Positions 18,010-27,010 are shown, numbered from the stretch's first letter. The stretch: 52,403 nucleotides of DNA from Gammaproteobacteria bacterium (GCA_022340305.1 JAJDOF010000022.1:1-52403), one strand, 5' to 3'. Notes: generated by a model from the sequence alone, not told the origin. Numbers and translations are program-made.

Positions 18010-19257
18010 ATGAACAGCAGATCAGTCGCTAAACCGAGAAATCAGTCCGTCCTGTTGCGCCCTGCGGGCATCGCCGGGGCCATCGCCATGATGCTGGCAG
18101 CCAGCAGCGTGCCGGCGCTGGCTAGCGAGGTGAGCAGCGCTCATCGGTTAACTTTCGCCGCGCAACAACCAGCAGCGAACAATCCCGTCGCGATCAGCCA
18201 GCTGAACGCGGCGCCGCGGATTCAACTCGCCATCCTGCTCGATACCAGCAACAGCATGGACGGGCTGATCGACCAGACGCGCAACCAGTTGTGGCAGCTA
18301 GTCAACGAGTTTGCCGCAGCGAAACAGCACGATGTAACCCCGATACTCGAAATAGCGTTGTTCGAGTATGGCAACAGCGGCAATGCCCAAAGCTCTGGAT
18401 ACCTGCGCCAGCTCAGCGGTTTCACCCGCGAGCTCGACGCGGTGTCACAGGGGCTTTTTTCGTTGACCACCAACGGTGGCGATGAGTATTGCGGTTATGC
18501 AATTGAGCGCGCGCTGCAGGCGTTGCAATGGAGTCAGTCAGCGACCGACATCAAGGCTATTTTCATCGCCGGAAACGAGTCTTTCGCGCAGGGGCCGGTG
18601 CGCTACCAGGACGCTGTTCAACTGGCGCGACAATACGGTATCTCGATCAATACTATTCATGCCGGCAGCCATGCCGAGGGCGTGCGCGATGGCTGGCAGG
18701 CAGGCGCCATTCTTGCCGGCGGAGAATATCTGAGCATCGACACCGATCAGAAGGTGGTTCACATCGAAGCACCGCAGGATGAGCGCATCAATGAACTCAA
18801 TGCACGGCTCAACGAAACCTACGTGCCCTACGGGGCGAAGGGCGCCGGTAATGCACAACGCCAGTGGCAACAGGATCAGATGAGTAGCGAGATCTCGACG
18901 GGTTTACTCGCCAGGCGTGCCCGCTCCAAAGCGTCCGAATTCTACGCAAACGCGGACTGGGACCTGGTCGATGCTCTCAAGGATGGTGCAGTGGCCGAGG
19001 AGCAAATTGTGGAAATGGAAGATGCCGAGCTGCCCAGACCGATGCAGGGCCTGTCGGCCCAGCAAAAACTCGACTTCCTGCAACAAAAGCAGCTTGAGCG
19101 AGAGTCAATCCGCGCGGAAATTGTCGAGCTCAGCGAATCGAGATCCAGCTATGTCGCCGAGCAGCAGCAGGCTGCAGCGGCCCCGAGTGTCGGCGATGCG
19201 CTTACCGCGGCGATCCGTAAGCAGGCCGGGCAAAAGAACTTCACTTTCGACGATTGA
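18010..19257 (+). CDS. Exported von Willebrand factor A domain protein
   Basis: A 415-residue protein. The N-terminus (basic, then GIAGAIAMMLAASSVPALAS) is a Sec signal peptide with cleavage near residue 39. A VWA domain spans about 70-270: its metal-ion-dependent adhesion site is the DxSxS motif in LAILLDTSNSMDG, with a conserved Thr region SLTTNGGDEYCG and Asp in ATDIKAIFIAGNESF. The C-terminal third (about 300-415) is charged and helical, with a Glu/Gln-rich probable coiled coil (KLDFLQQKQLERESIRAEI). VWA modules mediate metal-dependent protein contacts. A good AGGAG precedes the ATG, and an inverted repeat lies 51 bp upstream. The gene converges with mtgA (31-bp gap). The partner and process are unknown. 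Confidence 0.85.
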   Translation: MNSRSVAKPRNQSVLLRPAGIAGAIAMMLAASSVPALASEVSSAHRLTFAAQQPAANNPVAISQLNAAPRIQLAILLDTSNSMDGLIDQTRNQLWQLVNEFAAAKQHDVTPILEIALFEYGNSGNAQSSGYLRQLSGFTRELDAVSQGLFSLTTNGGDEYCGYAIERALQALQWSQSATDIKAIFIAGNESFAQGPVRYQDAVQLARQYGISINTIHAGSHAEGVRDGWQAGAILAGGEYLSIDTDQKVVHIEAPQDERINELNARLNETYVPYGAKGAGNAQRQWQQDQMSSEISTGLLARRARSKASEFYANADWDLVDALKDGAVAEEQIVEMEDAELPRPMQGLSAQQKLDFLQQKQLERESIRAEIVELSESRSSYVAEQQQAAAAPSVGDALTAAIRKQAGQKNFTFDD

Positions 19258-19288
19258 CCTTAGCCCGGCGGCAGATCCTGGCGCCGGC

Positions 19289-20026
19289 TCAATCGCTCGC
19301 CCAGCGCCGGAAATGACGACTGATCTTGGTGACGCGATTCAGGAAAGTCCTGTTGCGCGCTGCCGGATTGGTGGTCATCGGCGATGGCAGGGACGCCGCA
19401 AGCTCGATCGCCTGGCGTTTCGACAGGCTGGAAGCAGGGATGCCCCAGTAATGACGTGCCGCGGCATCCACTCCGAACAGGCCGTGGCCGAACTGTGCCA
19501 CATTCAGGTAGTGTTCAAGGATGCGCCGCTTGCTCAGGTGATGTTCCATCGCCAGCGTCAACACCAGTTCATGCCACTTGCGCAGCGGGTTTCGCGAGGG
19601 ACTCAGGAACAGGTTCTTGGCGGTTTGCTGGGAAATGGTACTGCCACCGTAAATCAGGCGTCCGCGCGCCAGGTTGTATTGCATCGCCTCCCCGAGAGCT
19701 TGCCAGTCGATGCCACCGTGGCTGTAGAAGCGCGAATCCTCGGCAATGATGACCGAACGCACCATATGTTGCGGAATACGATTCAGCGCGACCGGATTCC
19801 AGTCGAGTTCGGGCAGGTCGGGATCGAGGCGCTGTTCGGCCTCGTAGTCGCGGATGAAGCTGGAACGTTGAATCGGCCCCTGTTGAAAAGATTGCCAGTC
19901 GGGCCATATCCACGCCAGGTATGCGACATCCAGCAACGCCAGTAACAGCAGCAGGTAAAAGCTCCAGCGCAGCGCACGGGCAATGCGGTGCCCAAATCCG
20001 GATTTACGATAAGTGGCGTATTTCAT
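19289..20026 (-). CDS. mtgA: Monofunctional peptidoglycan glycosyltransferase MtgA
   Basis: A 245-residue GT51 glycosyltransferase that polymerises lipid II into glycan strands and lacks a transpeptidase domain. One N-terminal membrane anchor (about 19-42, FYLLLLLALLDVAYLAWIW) precedes the catalytic domain. GT51 motifs are IIAEDSRFYSHGGIDWQAL (catalytic Glu in EDSRF), GGSTISQQTAKNLFLS, KWHELVLTLAMEHHLSKRR with the second Glu, and ILEHYLNVAQFGHGLFGVD. Length and architecture match E. coli MtgA. The start is the first ATG, in a basic MKYATYRKSGFGHR context. The gene appears monocistronic. Confidence 0.95.
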   Translation of the reverse strand: MKYATYRKSGFGHRIARALRWSFYLLLLLALLDVAYLAWIWPDWQSFQQGPIQRSSFIRDYEAEQRLDPDLPELDWNPVALNRIPQHMVRSVIIAEDSRFYSHGGIDWQALGEAMQYNLARGRLIYGGSTISQQTAKNLFLSPSRNPLRKWHELVLTLAMEHHLSKRRILEHYLNVAQFGHGLFGVDAAARHYWGIPASSLSKRQAIELAASLPSPMTTNPAARNRTFLNRVTKISRHFRRWASD

Positions 20027-20229
20027 CGAATCACATCTTAGAGCATTCGCGTGATCGCGACGAGCCAGACCTGGTCGCAGGCCTCGATTCCCTGGTCAGG
20101 TATGTGGTAACGATAGACTTCAGGCCTGGCGACGGTCAAAGCAGCGGATAAAACGACAGCGCGCTGGTTCGCATTGTCGACAGGCCGATCCCTCGACCCA
20201 GAGCGATGAGCGTGAGGCTGCGAGCTGGT

Positions 20230-21942
20230 TCAGACGGCCTTTAGCTGGACGGGGCCGGCAGTTTTGATGCTGACGCCGGCGCGCGCGACGGCCGCCAACA
20301 CGGCGCGCAGCGACGCACCGACTATGTCTTCGCTGCTACCGGCGCCGCAGACGCGTTGGCCGTTGATGTTGAGTTGCACGTAGGCCATGGCCTCGGATTG
20401 CTCGTTGTCACCCAGGGTGTGCTCGCTGTAATCGACGATCACGATGCGCGCATCGAGGTGCGCGTTGAGCGCGCCGACGAACGCGTCCAGGACCCCTTTG
20501 CCGGCGCTGGAAATCTCGATCGGGCCGCTGTCGGTCAACAGTACCGCGCTAAGCTGGTCGGTGCCCTGGGAGCGTGCGGCCTGGTAGCTGTCTACCGTCA
20601 TCGCGCCCTCGACATCGATATAGGTGTCCTGGAATATCTGTCGAATCTGGTTGGTCGATACTTCGCTTGCGCTTGCCTCGGCATGGCGTTGTACCTGCGG
20701 GCTGAAATCGACCTGCAACCAGCGCGGCAAGATCAATCCATAGTCCTGTTCCAGCACGTAGGCCACGCCGCCTTTGCCCGACTGGCTGTTGATGCGAATG
20801 ACTTCCTGGTAGCTGCGTCCGACATCGCGCGGATCGATCGGCAGATAGGCGACCTTCCAGTGACTGTCGGGGCCGTTGACCTCGCGCTCTTTCGCGTCGA
20901 TGGCGAGGCACTTGTTGATGGCGTCCTGGTGGCTGCCGGAAAAGGCAGCGAACACCAGATCGCCAGCGTAGGGATGACGTGGGTGTACCGGCAATTGAGT
21001 GCAACGTTCAACCACGTTGATGATGCGGTCCATGTCCGACAGGTCGAGCTCGGGGTCGATGCCCTGGCTGTAGATATTCATCGCCATGGTGACGATATCC
21101 ATATTGCCGGTGCGCTCGCCGTTGCCGAGCAGGGTGCCCTCGATGCGGTCGGCGCCGGCCATCACGCCGAGTTCGGCGGCGGCCACGCCACAACCGCGAT
21201 CATTGTGGGTATGCAGGCTCACGCACACCTGGTCACGATGGCTGATGCGATCGCAAATGGTCTCGATCTGATCGGCGTAAACGTTGGCCGTGGCCACTTC
21301 GACGGTGGCCGGTAAATTGATAATGATCTTGTTATGCGTGACCGGTTGCCATACCTCGATGACCGCGTCGCAGACCTCGATGGCGTAGTCGAGTTCGGTA
21401 TTGGTGAAGCTTTCCGGCGAGTACTGAAACTGCCACTCGGTTTCGGGTTGTTCGGCCGCGCGGTCGCGTATCCAGATTGCGCCCTGTACCGCAATGCCCT
21501 TAATTTCAGCACGCGACATTTTGAATACCTGCTCGCGTTGCACTGTCGAAGTCGAGTTATACAGGTGCATGATGGCGCGCTTTGCGCCCTTGAGCGCGGC
21601 AAAGCTGCGCTCGATCAATGACTCGCGCGCCTGCGTCAACACCTGGATGGTGACGTCATCCGGTACCAGGTCCTGTTCGATCAACTGGCGTACAAAATCG
21701 AAGTCAGGCTGCGATGCGGCGGGGAAGCCAACCTCGATCTGCTTGAAGCCAACATCGACCAGCAGTTGGAACATCGCCAGTTTCTGGCTCGGGTTCATCG
21801 GTTCGATCAGCGCCTGGTTACCATCGCGCAGATCGACGCTACACCACTGGGGCGCCGCGTCGATGACCTGATCCGGCCAGCGCCGCGCGGGTTTGGCGAC
21901 CGGTGGGAAGGGGCGATATTTCCTGAAGTTATAGAAAGACAC
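20230..21942 (-). CDS. leuA: 2-isopropylmalate synthase
   Basis: A 570-residue enzyme condensing acetyl-CoA with 2-oxoisovalerate, the first step of leucine synthesis. The long-form N-terminus MSFYNFRKYRPFPP and catalytic VDLRDGNQALIEPM (about 36-49) are typical. Metal and substrate residues lie in VCVSLHTHNDRGCGVAAAE, and the GNGERTGNMDIV segment is diagnostic. The last 150 residues form the LeuA dimer domain that carries leucine feedback inhibition. Translation starts at a GTG (21940-21942) with AGGA 8 nt upstream. It is divergent from an Lrp-family gene across an AT-rich spacer, which suggests control by that regulator. The other leu genes are not in this window. Confidence 0.96.
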   Translation of the reverse strand: MSFYNFRKYRPFPPVAKPARRWPDQVIDAAPQWCSVDLRDGNQALIEPMNPSQKLAMFQLLVDVGFKQIEVGFPAASQPDFDFVRQLIEQDLVPDDVTIQVLTQARESLIERSFAALKGAKRAIMHLYNSTSTVQREQVFKMSRAEIKGIAVQGAIWIRDRAAEQPETEWQFQYSPESFTNTELDYAIEVCDAVIEVWQPVTHNKIIINLPATVEVATANVYADQIETICDRISHRDQVCVSLHTHNDRGCGVAAAELGVMAGADRIEGTLLGNGERTGNMDIVTMAMNIYSQGIDPELDLSDMDRIINVVERCTQLPVHPRHPYAGDLVFAAFSGSHQDAINKCLAIDAKEREVNGPDSHWKVAYLPIDPRDVGRSYQEVIRINSQSGKGGVAYVLEQDYGLILPRWLQVDFSPQVQRHAEASASEVSTNQIRQIFQDTYIDVEGAMTVDSYQAARSQGTDQLSAVLLTDSGPIEISSAGKGVLDAFVGALNAHLDARIVIVDYSEHTLGDNEQSEAMAYVQLNINGQRVCGAGSSEDIVGASLRAVLAAVARAGVSIKTAGPVQLKAV

Positions 21943-22054
21943 GATCTTTATCCTGTTTGTTGAGTTAGTTCAAAGGGGTTTATTTACTAGTGAAGCAATA
22001 TAACCGATGCGGACTAGCTAATGATCGCGTTTATGCCCCATTTTGGCGTAAATT

Positions 22055-22102
22055 TTAGATAATATGATTTTAAATATAAAAAATATTAGATAATATATCT
22101 AA
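22055..22102. promoter_or_regulatory. AT-rich repeat block, likely Lrp-family binding sites
   Basis: TTAGATAATAT occurs at 22055-22065 and again at 22086-22096, exactly 31 bp apart (about three helical turns). The second copy is half of a perfect inverted repeat, TTAGAT-AATAT-ATCTAA (22086-22102). The surrounding 80 bp are almost purely A/T, unlike the GC-rich flanks. Phased AT-rich repeats between leuA and an Lrp-type gene fit cooperative binding by an octameric Lrp-family protein and autoregulation. Confidence 0.6.
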
Positions 22103-22128
22103 AATTACTTAATTTATTAGAGGATATT

Positions 22129-22599
22129 ATGAGTGTATCGCTGGATCGCATCGACAAACACATCCTCCAACTGATGCAGGCCAACGGGCGCATCAGCAAC
22201 CTCGAGCTGGCCGATCAGGTTGGTTTGTCACCCACGCCCTGTTCACGCCGCGTCAAGCGCCTGGAAGAATCGGGATTGATTACCGGTCACGTGACGCTAC
22301 TCGACCCCCAGGCGCTGGGGCTGAACCTGACCGCCATCGTCGGCATCGCAATGGACCGCCATACGCCCGATCGCTTCGAATCCTTCGAAAAGGCGATATC
22401 GACCATGCCGGAAGTGATCGAGTGCAGCATCGTCACCGGGCAAACTGCCGATTTCCTGCTCAAGGTGGTGGTGCGTGATATGCAACACTACGAGAAATTC
22501 CTGCTCGGTAACTTGACGCGCCTGGACGGGGTTACTGGCGTACATTCAAGTTTTGTATTGCGCTACCTGGTGAAAAACACCGCATTACCGCTGGATTAG
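22129..22599 (+). CDS. Lrp/AsnC-family transcriptional regulator
   Basis: A 156-residue regulator. The N-terminal winged helix-turn-helix covers about 6-60 (IDKHILQLMQANGRISNLEL, recognition region LSPTPCSRRVKRLEESGLI). The C-terminal RAM ligand-binding domain runs about 67-148 and includes EVIECSIVTGQTADFLLKVV with the Gly-rich turn that contacts amino acids. The LSPTPC recognition motif is the one found in true leucine-responsive proteins. It is preceded by AGAGGA and faces leuA across an AT-rich spacer with phased TTAGATAATAT repeats, so a role in leucine-sensitive control of leuA and of itself is a reasonable inference. Convergent with dctM. Confidence 0.93.
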   Translation: MSVSLDRIDKHILQLMQANGRISNLELADQVGLSPTPCSRRVKRLEESGLITGHVTLLDPQALGLNLTAIVGIAMDRHTPDRFESFEKAISTMPEVIECSIVTGQTADFLLKVVVRDMQHYEKFLLGNLTRLDGVTGVHSSFVLRYLVKNTALPLD

Positions 22600-22635
22600 G
22601 CATGCGGCGAAGGCGTTTTCTGGCCCTTCCCGTTT

Positions 22636-23940
22636 CTAGGACGACATCAGTGTCGGCAGGTACAACGCGATCGACGGGTAGATGGTGATCAGCACGATCG
22701 CGATTGCGATCATGAAGAAGAAGGGCAGGGCAGCCCTGGCAATATAAATAATATTTTTGCCGGTGAGCGACTGAATCACGAACAGGTTAAAGCCGACCGG
22801 TGGAGTGATCTGCGACATTTCCACGACCAGCACCAGGAATATCCCGAACCAGATGGTGTCGATGCCCGCCTGGGTGACCATCGGCAGCACCACCGAGGTG
22901 GTCAGTACGATGACCGAGATACCGTCAAGAAAACAGCCCATCGCGATGAAGAAAAAGGTCAGGCAGATAATCAACTGCACCGGAGAAAGTCCGAGCGAGG
23001 CGATCCATTCGGCGAGCGCGTTGGGGATGCCGATGAAACCCATCGCCAGCGTCAGGAAATGCGCGCCCACCAGGATCAATCCGAGCATGCAGGAATTCTT
23101 GACCGCGCCGGTGACGCTGTCGAGGAAACTCTGGATGGTGAAGCCACCGAGGATTTTTGATAACAACAGGGCACCGAAGACGCCGAACGCGGCCGCCTCG
23201 GTCGGGGTCGCAACGCCCTGGTAGATGGAGCCGAGCACGCCACCGATGAGAATCACGATCGGCAACAGCTTTTTCAGTGCGAGTATTTTTTCCTTGAAAC
23301 TGTAACTGATGTCATCCACCACGCCGTGTCGATTGCCGCTAACGATGGACCAGCCAATGGTGTAAGCCATGAATAACAGGATCAACACCAGCCCGGGCAA
23401 TGCACCGGCGAGAAACAGGCGTGCGATCGATACTTCTGCGGCGACCCCGTAAATGATCAGGATGATGGACGGCGGGATTAACAGCCCGAGTGTTCCCGAG
23501 CCTGCCAGCGTGCCGATAGCCATGGAATCGTCGTAGCCACGCTTCGACAGCTCGGGTAAGGTCATGCGGCCGATGGTAGCGGCGGTAGCCGCCGATGATC
23601 CGGAAACCGCGGCAAAAATACCGCAGCTCAGAATGTTGACGTGCAGTAACTTGCCGGGCAGGCGCGACAGCACCGGGGCCAGGCCTTCGAACAGGTCGCG
23701 CGACAAACGCGTACGAAACAGGATTTCACCCATCCAGATGAACAGCGGCAACGCGGTTAGCGACCAACCCGTGGTAGCGCTCCACGAAGAGGTACCAAGC
23801 AGCAAACCGATGCTGCTGTTTTCGATCAGCGCCAGGCCAATGATGGCGAGCCCCGTCAGGGTCAGGGCGACCCATATTCCGCTGGTCAACATCAACAGCA
23901 TGCACACCACCAGGATTCCGCCGACGACTGTCATATCCAT
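22636..23940 (-). CDS. dctM: TRAP transporter large permease (DctM family)
   Basis: A 434-residue integral membrane protein with about 12 hydrophobic segments, the transport subunit of a sodium-driven TRAP system. Family landmarks are the second helix region TGLAIIGLALIENSS, ALPLFIWMGEILFRTRLSRDLFEGL, the conserved GTLAGSGTLGLLIPPSIILIIYG split into two helices, FGVFGALLLSKILGG, and near the end the EMSQITPPVGFNLFVIQSL signature. It is the last gene of dctP-dctQ-dctM, 3 bp after dctQ. The substrate is set by the binding protein and is not readable from this subunit. Confidence 0.95.
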   Translation of the reverse strand: MDMTVVGGILVVCMLLMLTSGIWVALTLTGLAIIGLALIENSSIGLLLGTSSWSATTGWSLTALPLFIWMGEILFRTRLSRDLFEGLAPVLSRLPGKLLHVNILSCGIFAAVSGSSAATAATIGRMTLPELSKRGYDDSMAIGTLAGSGTLGLLIPPSIILIIYGVAAEVSIARLFLAGALPGLVLILLFMAYTIGWSIVSGNRHGVVDDISYSFKEKILALKKLLPIVILIGGVLGSIYQGVATPTEAAAFGVFGALLLSKILGGFTIQSFLDSVTGAVKNSCMLGLILVGAHFLTLAMGFIGIPNALAEWIASLGLSPVQLIICLTFFFIAMGCFLDGISVIVLTTSVVLPMVTQAGIDTIWFGIFLVLVVEMSQITPPVGFNLFVIQSLTGKNIIYIARAALPFFFMIAIAIVLITIYPSIALYLPTLMSS

Positions 23941-23943
23941 GGT

Positions 23944-24465
23944 TTACTCCGCCCCGCTGTTGCTGAGGTCGTCTTCGTTGAGCACATATTGCGGTGTCTC
24001 GCCCATCAGCATGATGCGAAAGCTGTCGAGCATCGCGATGAACAGGAATAGCGAGCCGACCGCCATCGGTGTCTGTACCATCCACAACGGAATCACCAGG
24101 TAGGTATCGGTAACCTCTTCGTAGTCGAAGGAATCGTAGACCGTAAAAATCGTGTAAAAGGCGAGGTATCCACTGATCAGCAGGCCGCAGACCAGGTTAA
24201 AGAACTCCAGGTAGCGGCGTTTCCTGCCCGCCAGGCGCGCCACCAACATGGTGACGCGGATATGACCACCTTGCTGGAAGGTGTAGGCCAGCCCGAAAAA
24301 TATCGTCGCTGACAGCAACCAGCCGGCAAAATCCTCCGATGAAGGGATCACGGTGTTCATAAAGCGCGCCACGATCTGAGCCAGGATGAGCGTGGTCATA
24401 GTCACCAGCGAGGTGCCGGACAGCACCGCCGAGGACAGGTAAAAGTATTTTCGTATCGGGCTCAT
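23944..24465 (-). CDS. dctQ: TRAP transporter small permease (DctQ family)
   Basis: A 173-residue protein with four predicted membrane helices (starting near residues 10, 45, 90 and 132). The segment VIPSSEDFAGWLLSATIFFGLAY corresponds to the conserved charged-aromatic stretch of DctQ proteins, and GGHIRVTMLVARL follows it as usual. The C-terminus is an acidic cytoplasmic tail (VLNEDDLSNSGAE). It partners DctM in the membrane. It lies between dctP (upstream, 110-bp gap) and dctM (3-bp gap). Confidence 0.92.
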   Translation of the reverse strand: MSPIRKYFYLSSAVLSGTSLVTMTTLILAQIVARFMNTVIPSSEDFAGWLLSATIFFGLAYTFQQGGHIRVTMLVARLAGRKRRYLEFFNLVCGLLISGYLAFYTIFTVYDSFDYEEVTDTYLVIPLWMVQTPMAVGSLFLFIAMLDSFRIMLMGETPQYVLNEDDLSNSGAE

Positions 24466-24575
24466 GATCGCTTTGTACCTGGCTGAAATTGCGCCTGGTG
24501 AGCGCAGTTTTCGCGGCCGCCGAAATCGCTATCTCGATAGCGATTCAGCATGTGTCTGCTACCGAGCACGCCACA

Positions 24576-25547
24576 CTACATGGCATTGTAAGCATCGATA
24601 ACTTTCTGGCCATCGGCGCCGGCTTCCTCCAGCCACTCCTTGACCATCACTGCGCCGATGGCGCGTAACTCGGCATCCAGCTTGGCGCTCGGGGCGGATA
24701 CCTGCATGCCGTTTTCGCGCAGCAGATCGGTGTGCTCGACTGCAAGCTTGCGACCCAGCGCCCAGCCTTTCTTTTCGGCGTTGGCGGCGGCCGTCAGGAT
24801 CACTGCCTGGGTATCCTTGTCGAGGCGGTCGAAGATCTTCTTGTTGACGAACATCATGTTCTTCGGAATCCAGGCGTTGATCGTGGTGAAGTGGCTGATG
24901 TAATCCCAGCTCTGGCTATTTACGCCGGTGCTTGGCGAAGTCACCATGGCGTCGATCGCGTTGGTGGTGAAGGCCTGGGCTACATCGCTGAAGGGGATGT
25001 TCACCGGGGTGGTGCCCATCAGGTCGGCGAGCCGCGATGTTGTCGGGCTGTAGGCGCGCATCTTCAATCCTTGCAGGTCGGCCAGGCTGTTGACCGGCTT
25101 GTTGGAATACAGGTCCTGCGCCGGCCAGGGCGAGGTATACAGCAGCATCAGCTTGTCCTTGGCAAGTTCCGCCTCCAGCGCGGGTTGCGAGGCCCGGTAG
25201 AGTTTCTCCGCACTGTCGAAGTCGGTGGCGAGGAAGGGGATATTATCGAGCTTGAAAATCGGATTGATGTTTCCGAGGCGCCCGATAAATACTTCGCCGA
25301 TCTGCACCTGGCGTGATTTTACCGCACGGTGAATTTCGGGATGCTTGATCAGCGCACCGCCGGAGTGGACCTTGATAGTCAGCTTGCCGCCGGATTTGGC
25401 ATTGACTTCATCGGCGAAGCTGCGCGCTACCTGGGTTTGATGGGTGCCATCGCCGTAAGGCGTGGGCAGGTCCCACTTGTCGGCCGCCACTGCCAGTGAA
25501 CTTGCGAAGGCAAACAGGATGCCAAGAGCTAAAGTTATATTTTTCAT
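24576..25547 (-). CDS. dctP: TRAP transporter solute-binding protein (DctP family)
   Basis: A 323-residue periplasmic binding protein. The start at 25547 is preferred over an upstream frame to 25667: it has AAGGAA about 10 nt upstream and a classic signal peptide MKNITLALGILFAFASSLAVAA. The DctP pattern is clear, with DEVNAKSGGKLTIKVHSGGA, the first hinge region with GEVFIGRLGNINPIF, and LKMRAYSPTTSRLADLMGTTPVNIPFSDVAQA, whose Arg is the conserved carboxylate-binding residue of the family. That residue points to an organic acid as ligand. Downstream genes dctQ and dctM complete the system; a sugar-acid or hydroxy-acid ligand is possible given the dehydrogenase genes on the far side. Confidence 0.94.
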   Translation of the reverse strand: MKNITLALGILFAFASSLAVAADKWDLPTPYGDGTHQTQVARSFADEVNAKSGGKLTIKVHSGGALIKHPEIHRAVKSRQVQIGEVFIGRLGNINPIFKLDNIPFLATDFDSAEKLYRASQPALEAELAKDKLMLLYTSPWPAQDLYSNKPVNSLADLQGLKMRAYSPTTSRLADLMGTTPVNIPFSDVAQAFTTNAIDAMVTSPSTGVNSQSWDYISHFTTINAWIPKNMMFVNKKIFDRLDKDTQAVILTAAANAEKKGWALGRKLAVEHTDLLRENGMQVSAPSAKLDAELRAIGAVMVKEWLEEAGADGQKVIDAYNAM

Positions 25548-25889
25548 CAGACGAATTCTTCCTTTCTGTATGGTATATCGGCAGGTGAGTATTGTGTCGG
25601 GATTACCACTTGCCGGGGGAGTAGGTGTCAGGGAGGTCAATTTAGCATTGGTTGTCACGAAGAGCAAAATAGCGTTGTTGGGCCAGGTCCACGGCTGACC
25701 CTGTACCGCATTGGAACGAGTCAGTATCGCCCACCTGTCGCGGAACCAGCACCGCGGCTAGTGCGGAATTTGACCGCCAGGCCGTTGCGTCCGCTCGTCG
25801 AGATCGGGCGGTGGTGGCAAATGCCGCCCCGACCTTTTCGGGATTTTAACGTCTAAACTCAGCAATCATGTAGCATTGGATAATTTACG

Positions 25890-26939
25890 ATGATTAAAGT
25901 CGATAGCCGCGTTCCGGTAATAGCGAACGCCGACGAATTCAGTATCCCCTGGCAAACGTTGCAAACCATCATTGCCGGCAGGTCGCTAATCGATACGCTT
26001 GAATTGCAGGTTGCCAACCTCGATGAGGCGCGCCGATTTTTGTTGGCGTATGGGATGGGGGACGGCGACGATCCTGAAGGATTGCGCAGCATAGCGCTCG
26101 AGTATATCGAAACCGTGCTGTTGGCGGACAGCGAACTGTGCCTGCCGCAGGCGTTACATGACCTTTCGTTGGTGCAACTCATGGTGACGGCGTCGAAACG
26201 GCCCCGAACCGCAATTTGCGAGTGGTCCTGCGTGATCCTCAAGGTCTGCCATGCTGTTGCGCATGCCCGCTGGACGCGTGACGAGGACGCCTATCGAGGT
26301 GCTCTGGCCCTGGTTCAGGCGCGGCTCGAACCCTATCTGACCCACTCCAGTGACGGGCCCTGGATCGGTGATGATCGCTGCCGCATTCCCATTGTCGAAT
26401 ACGGCATCAAAACGGAGAAGCACTTTTTTCGCCTGGTGACCAAGCTGCTGGTCAAGGAAGGCAACCTCAGCAGTGAAATTTACGATCACATTGGCATGCG
26501 CTTCGTCACCCACGATATTTTTTCAGCGATTTTGCTGATCAAGTTTCTGCGCACTCGCCACGTGTTCATGTATGCCAATATGCTGCCGCAGGAAGCGAAA
26601 AACTCGCTGGCCGAATTTCATCAGATCGAGGCGTTGTTTGCCGAATTCAGCGAACCCACGGAGAGCGCGATAAAGGCGCGCGGTGAGCAGGTCTGGCCGC
26701 CGGCAAAAAATCAATATTCCAGCAAAAAGTTCAAGATGATCAAAATTATCGAGCGCGTGCTGGTGACCACAGGCAGCGGTCGCAAGGTATTCTTCCCCTG
26801 TGAATTCCAGATTCTGACCCGGAAAACGCAGGATTCGCTGAGTCACAAAAACACGCATCACTCAGCCTATGAAAAGCGCCAGGTGAAAGGCGTACGGCGG
26901 CGTTTATTTCACGGGACTTCGTTGTTAAAAACCGATTAG
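25890..26939 (+). CDS. Uncharacterised protein with RelA/SpoT-synthetase-like motifs
   Basis: A 349-residue soluble protein that I cannot place in a named characterised family. Residues 1-150 are predicted helical. The C-terminal half has a motif order resembling the (p)ppGpp synthetase (RelA/SpoT nucleotidyltransferase) fold: YGIKTEKHFFRLVTKLL (171-187, compare the basic KSPxSIxxK helix), IYDHIGMRFV (197-206, compare DxxGxR with the Mg-binding Asp, here Asp199), NQYSSKKF (274-281, compare NGYxSLH), and PCEFQILT (303-310, compare VExQIRT with the catalytic Glu, here Glu305) followed by HHSAYEKR (323-330). It may belong to one of the uncharacterised TIGR04552/TIGR04562-type families, recalled from memory and unchecked. 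There is no HD hydrolase or TGS/ACT domain. Monocistronic. Confidence 0.7.
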   Translation: MIKVDSRVPVIANADEFSIPWQTLQTIIAGRSLIDTLELQVANLDEARRFLLAYGMGDGDDPEGLRSIALEYIETVLLADSELCLPQALHDLSLVQLMVTASKRPRTAICEWSCVILKVCHAVAHARWTRDEDAYRGALALVQARLEPYLTHSSDGPWIGDDRCRIPIVEYGIKTEKHFFRLVTKLLVKEGNLSSEIYDHIGMRFVTHDIFSAILLIKFLRTRHVFMYANMLPQEAKNSLAEFHQIEALFAEFSEPTESAIKARGEQVWPPAKNQYSSKKFKMIKIIERVLVTTGSGRKVFFPCEFQILTRKTQDSLSHKNTHHSAYEKRQVKGVRRRLFHGTSLLKTD

Positions 26940-27010
26940 CTAATTCCGCGGAATGCTGCCCGGTTAAACATGAATATTCAATAAAAACAAAGGTGTAGTC
27001 GATTCGGGAA

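Noticed and set aside
18917-19945. 342-codon plus-strand frame across the VWA and mtgA genes
   Set aside because: It overlaps two well-supported genes and its composition (Ser/Arg/Lys/Pro runs) is that of an out-of-frame shadow.
20356-21315. 319-codon plus-strand frame inside leuA
   Set aside because: Antisense to leuA; rich in His, Asp and Val from complement codons with no motif.
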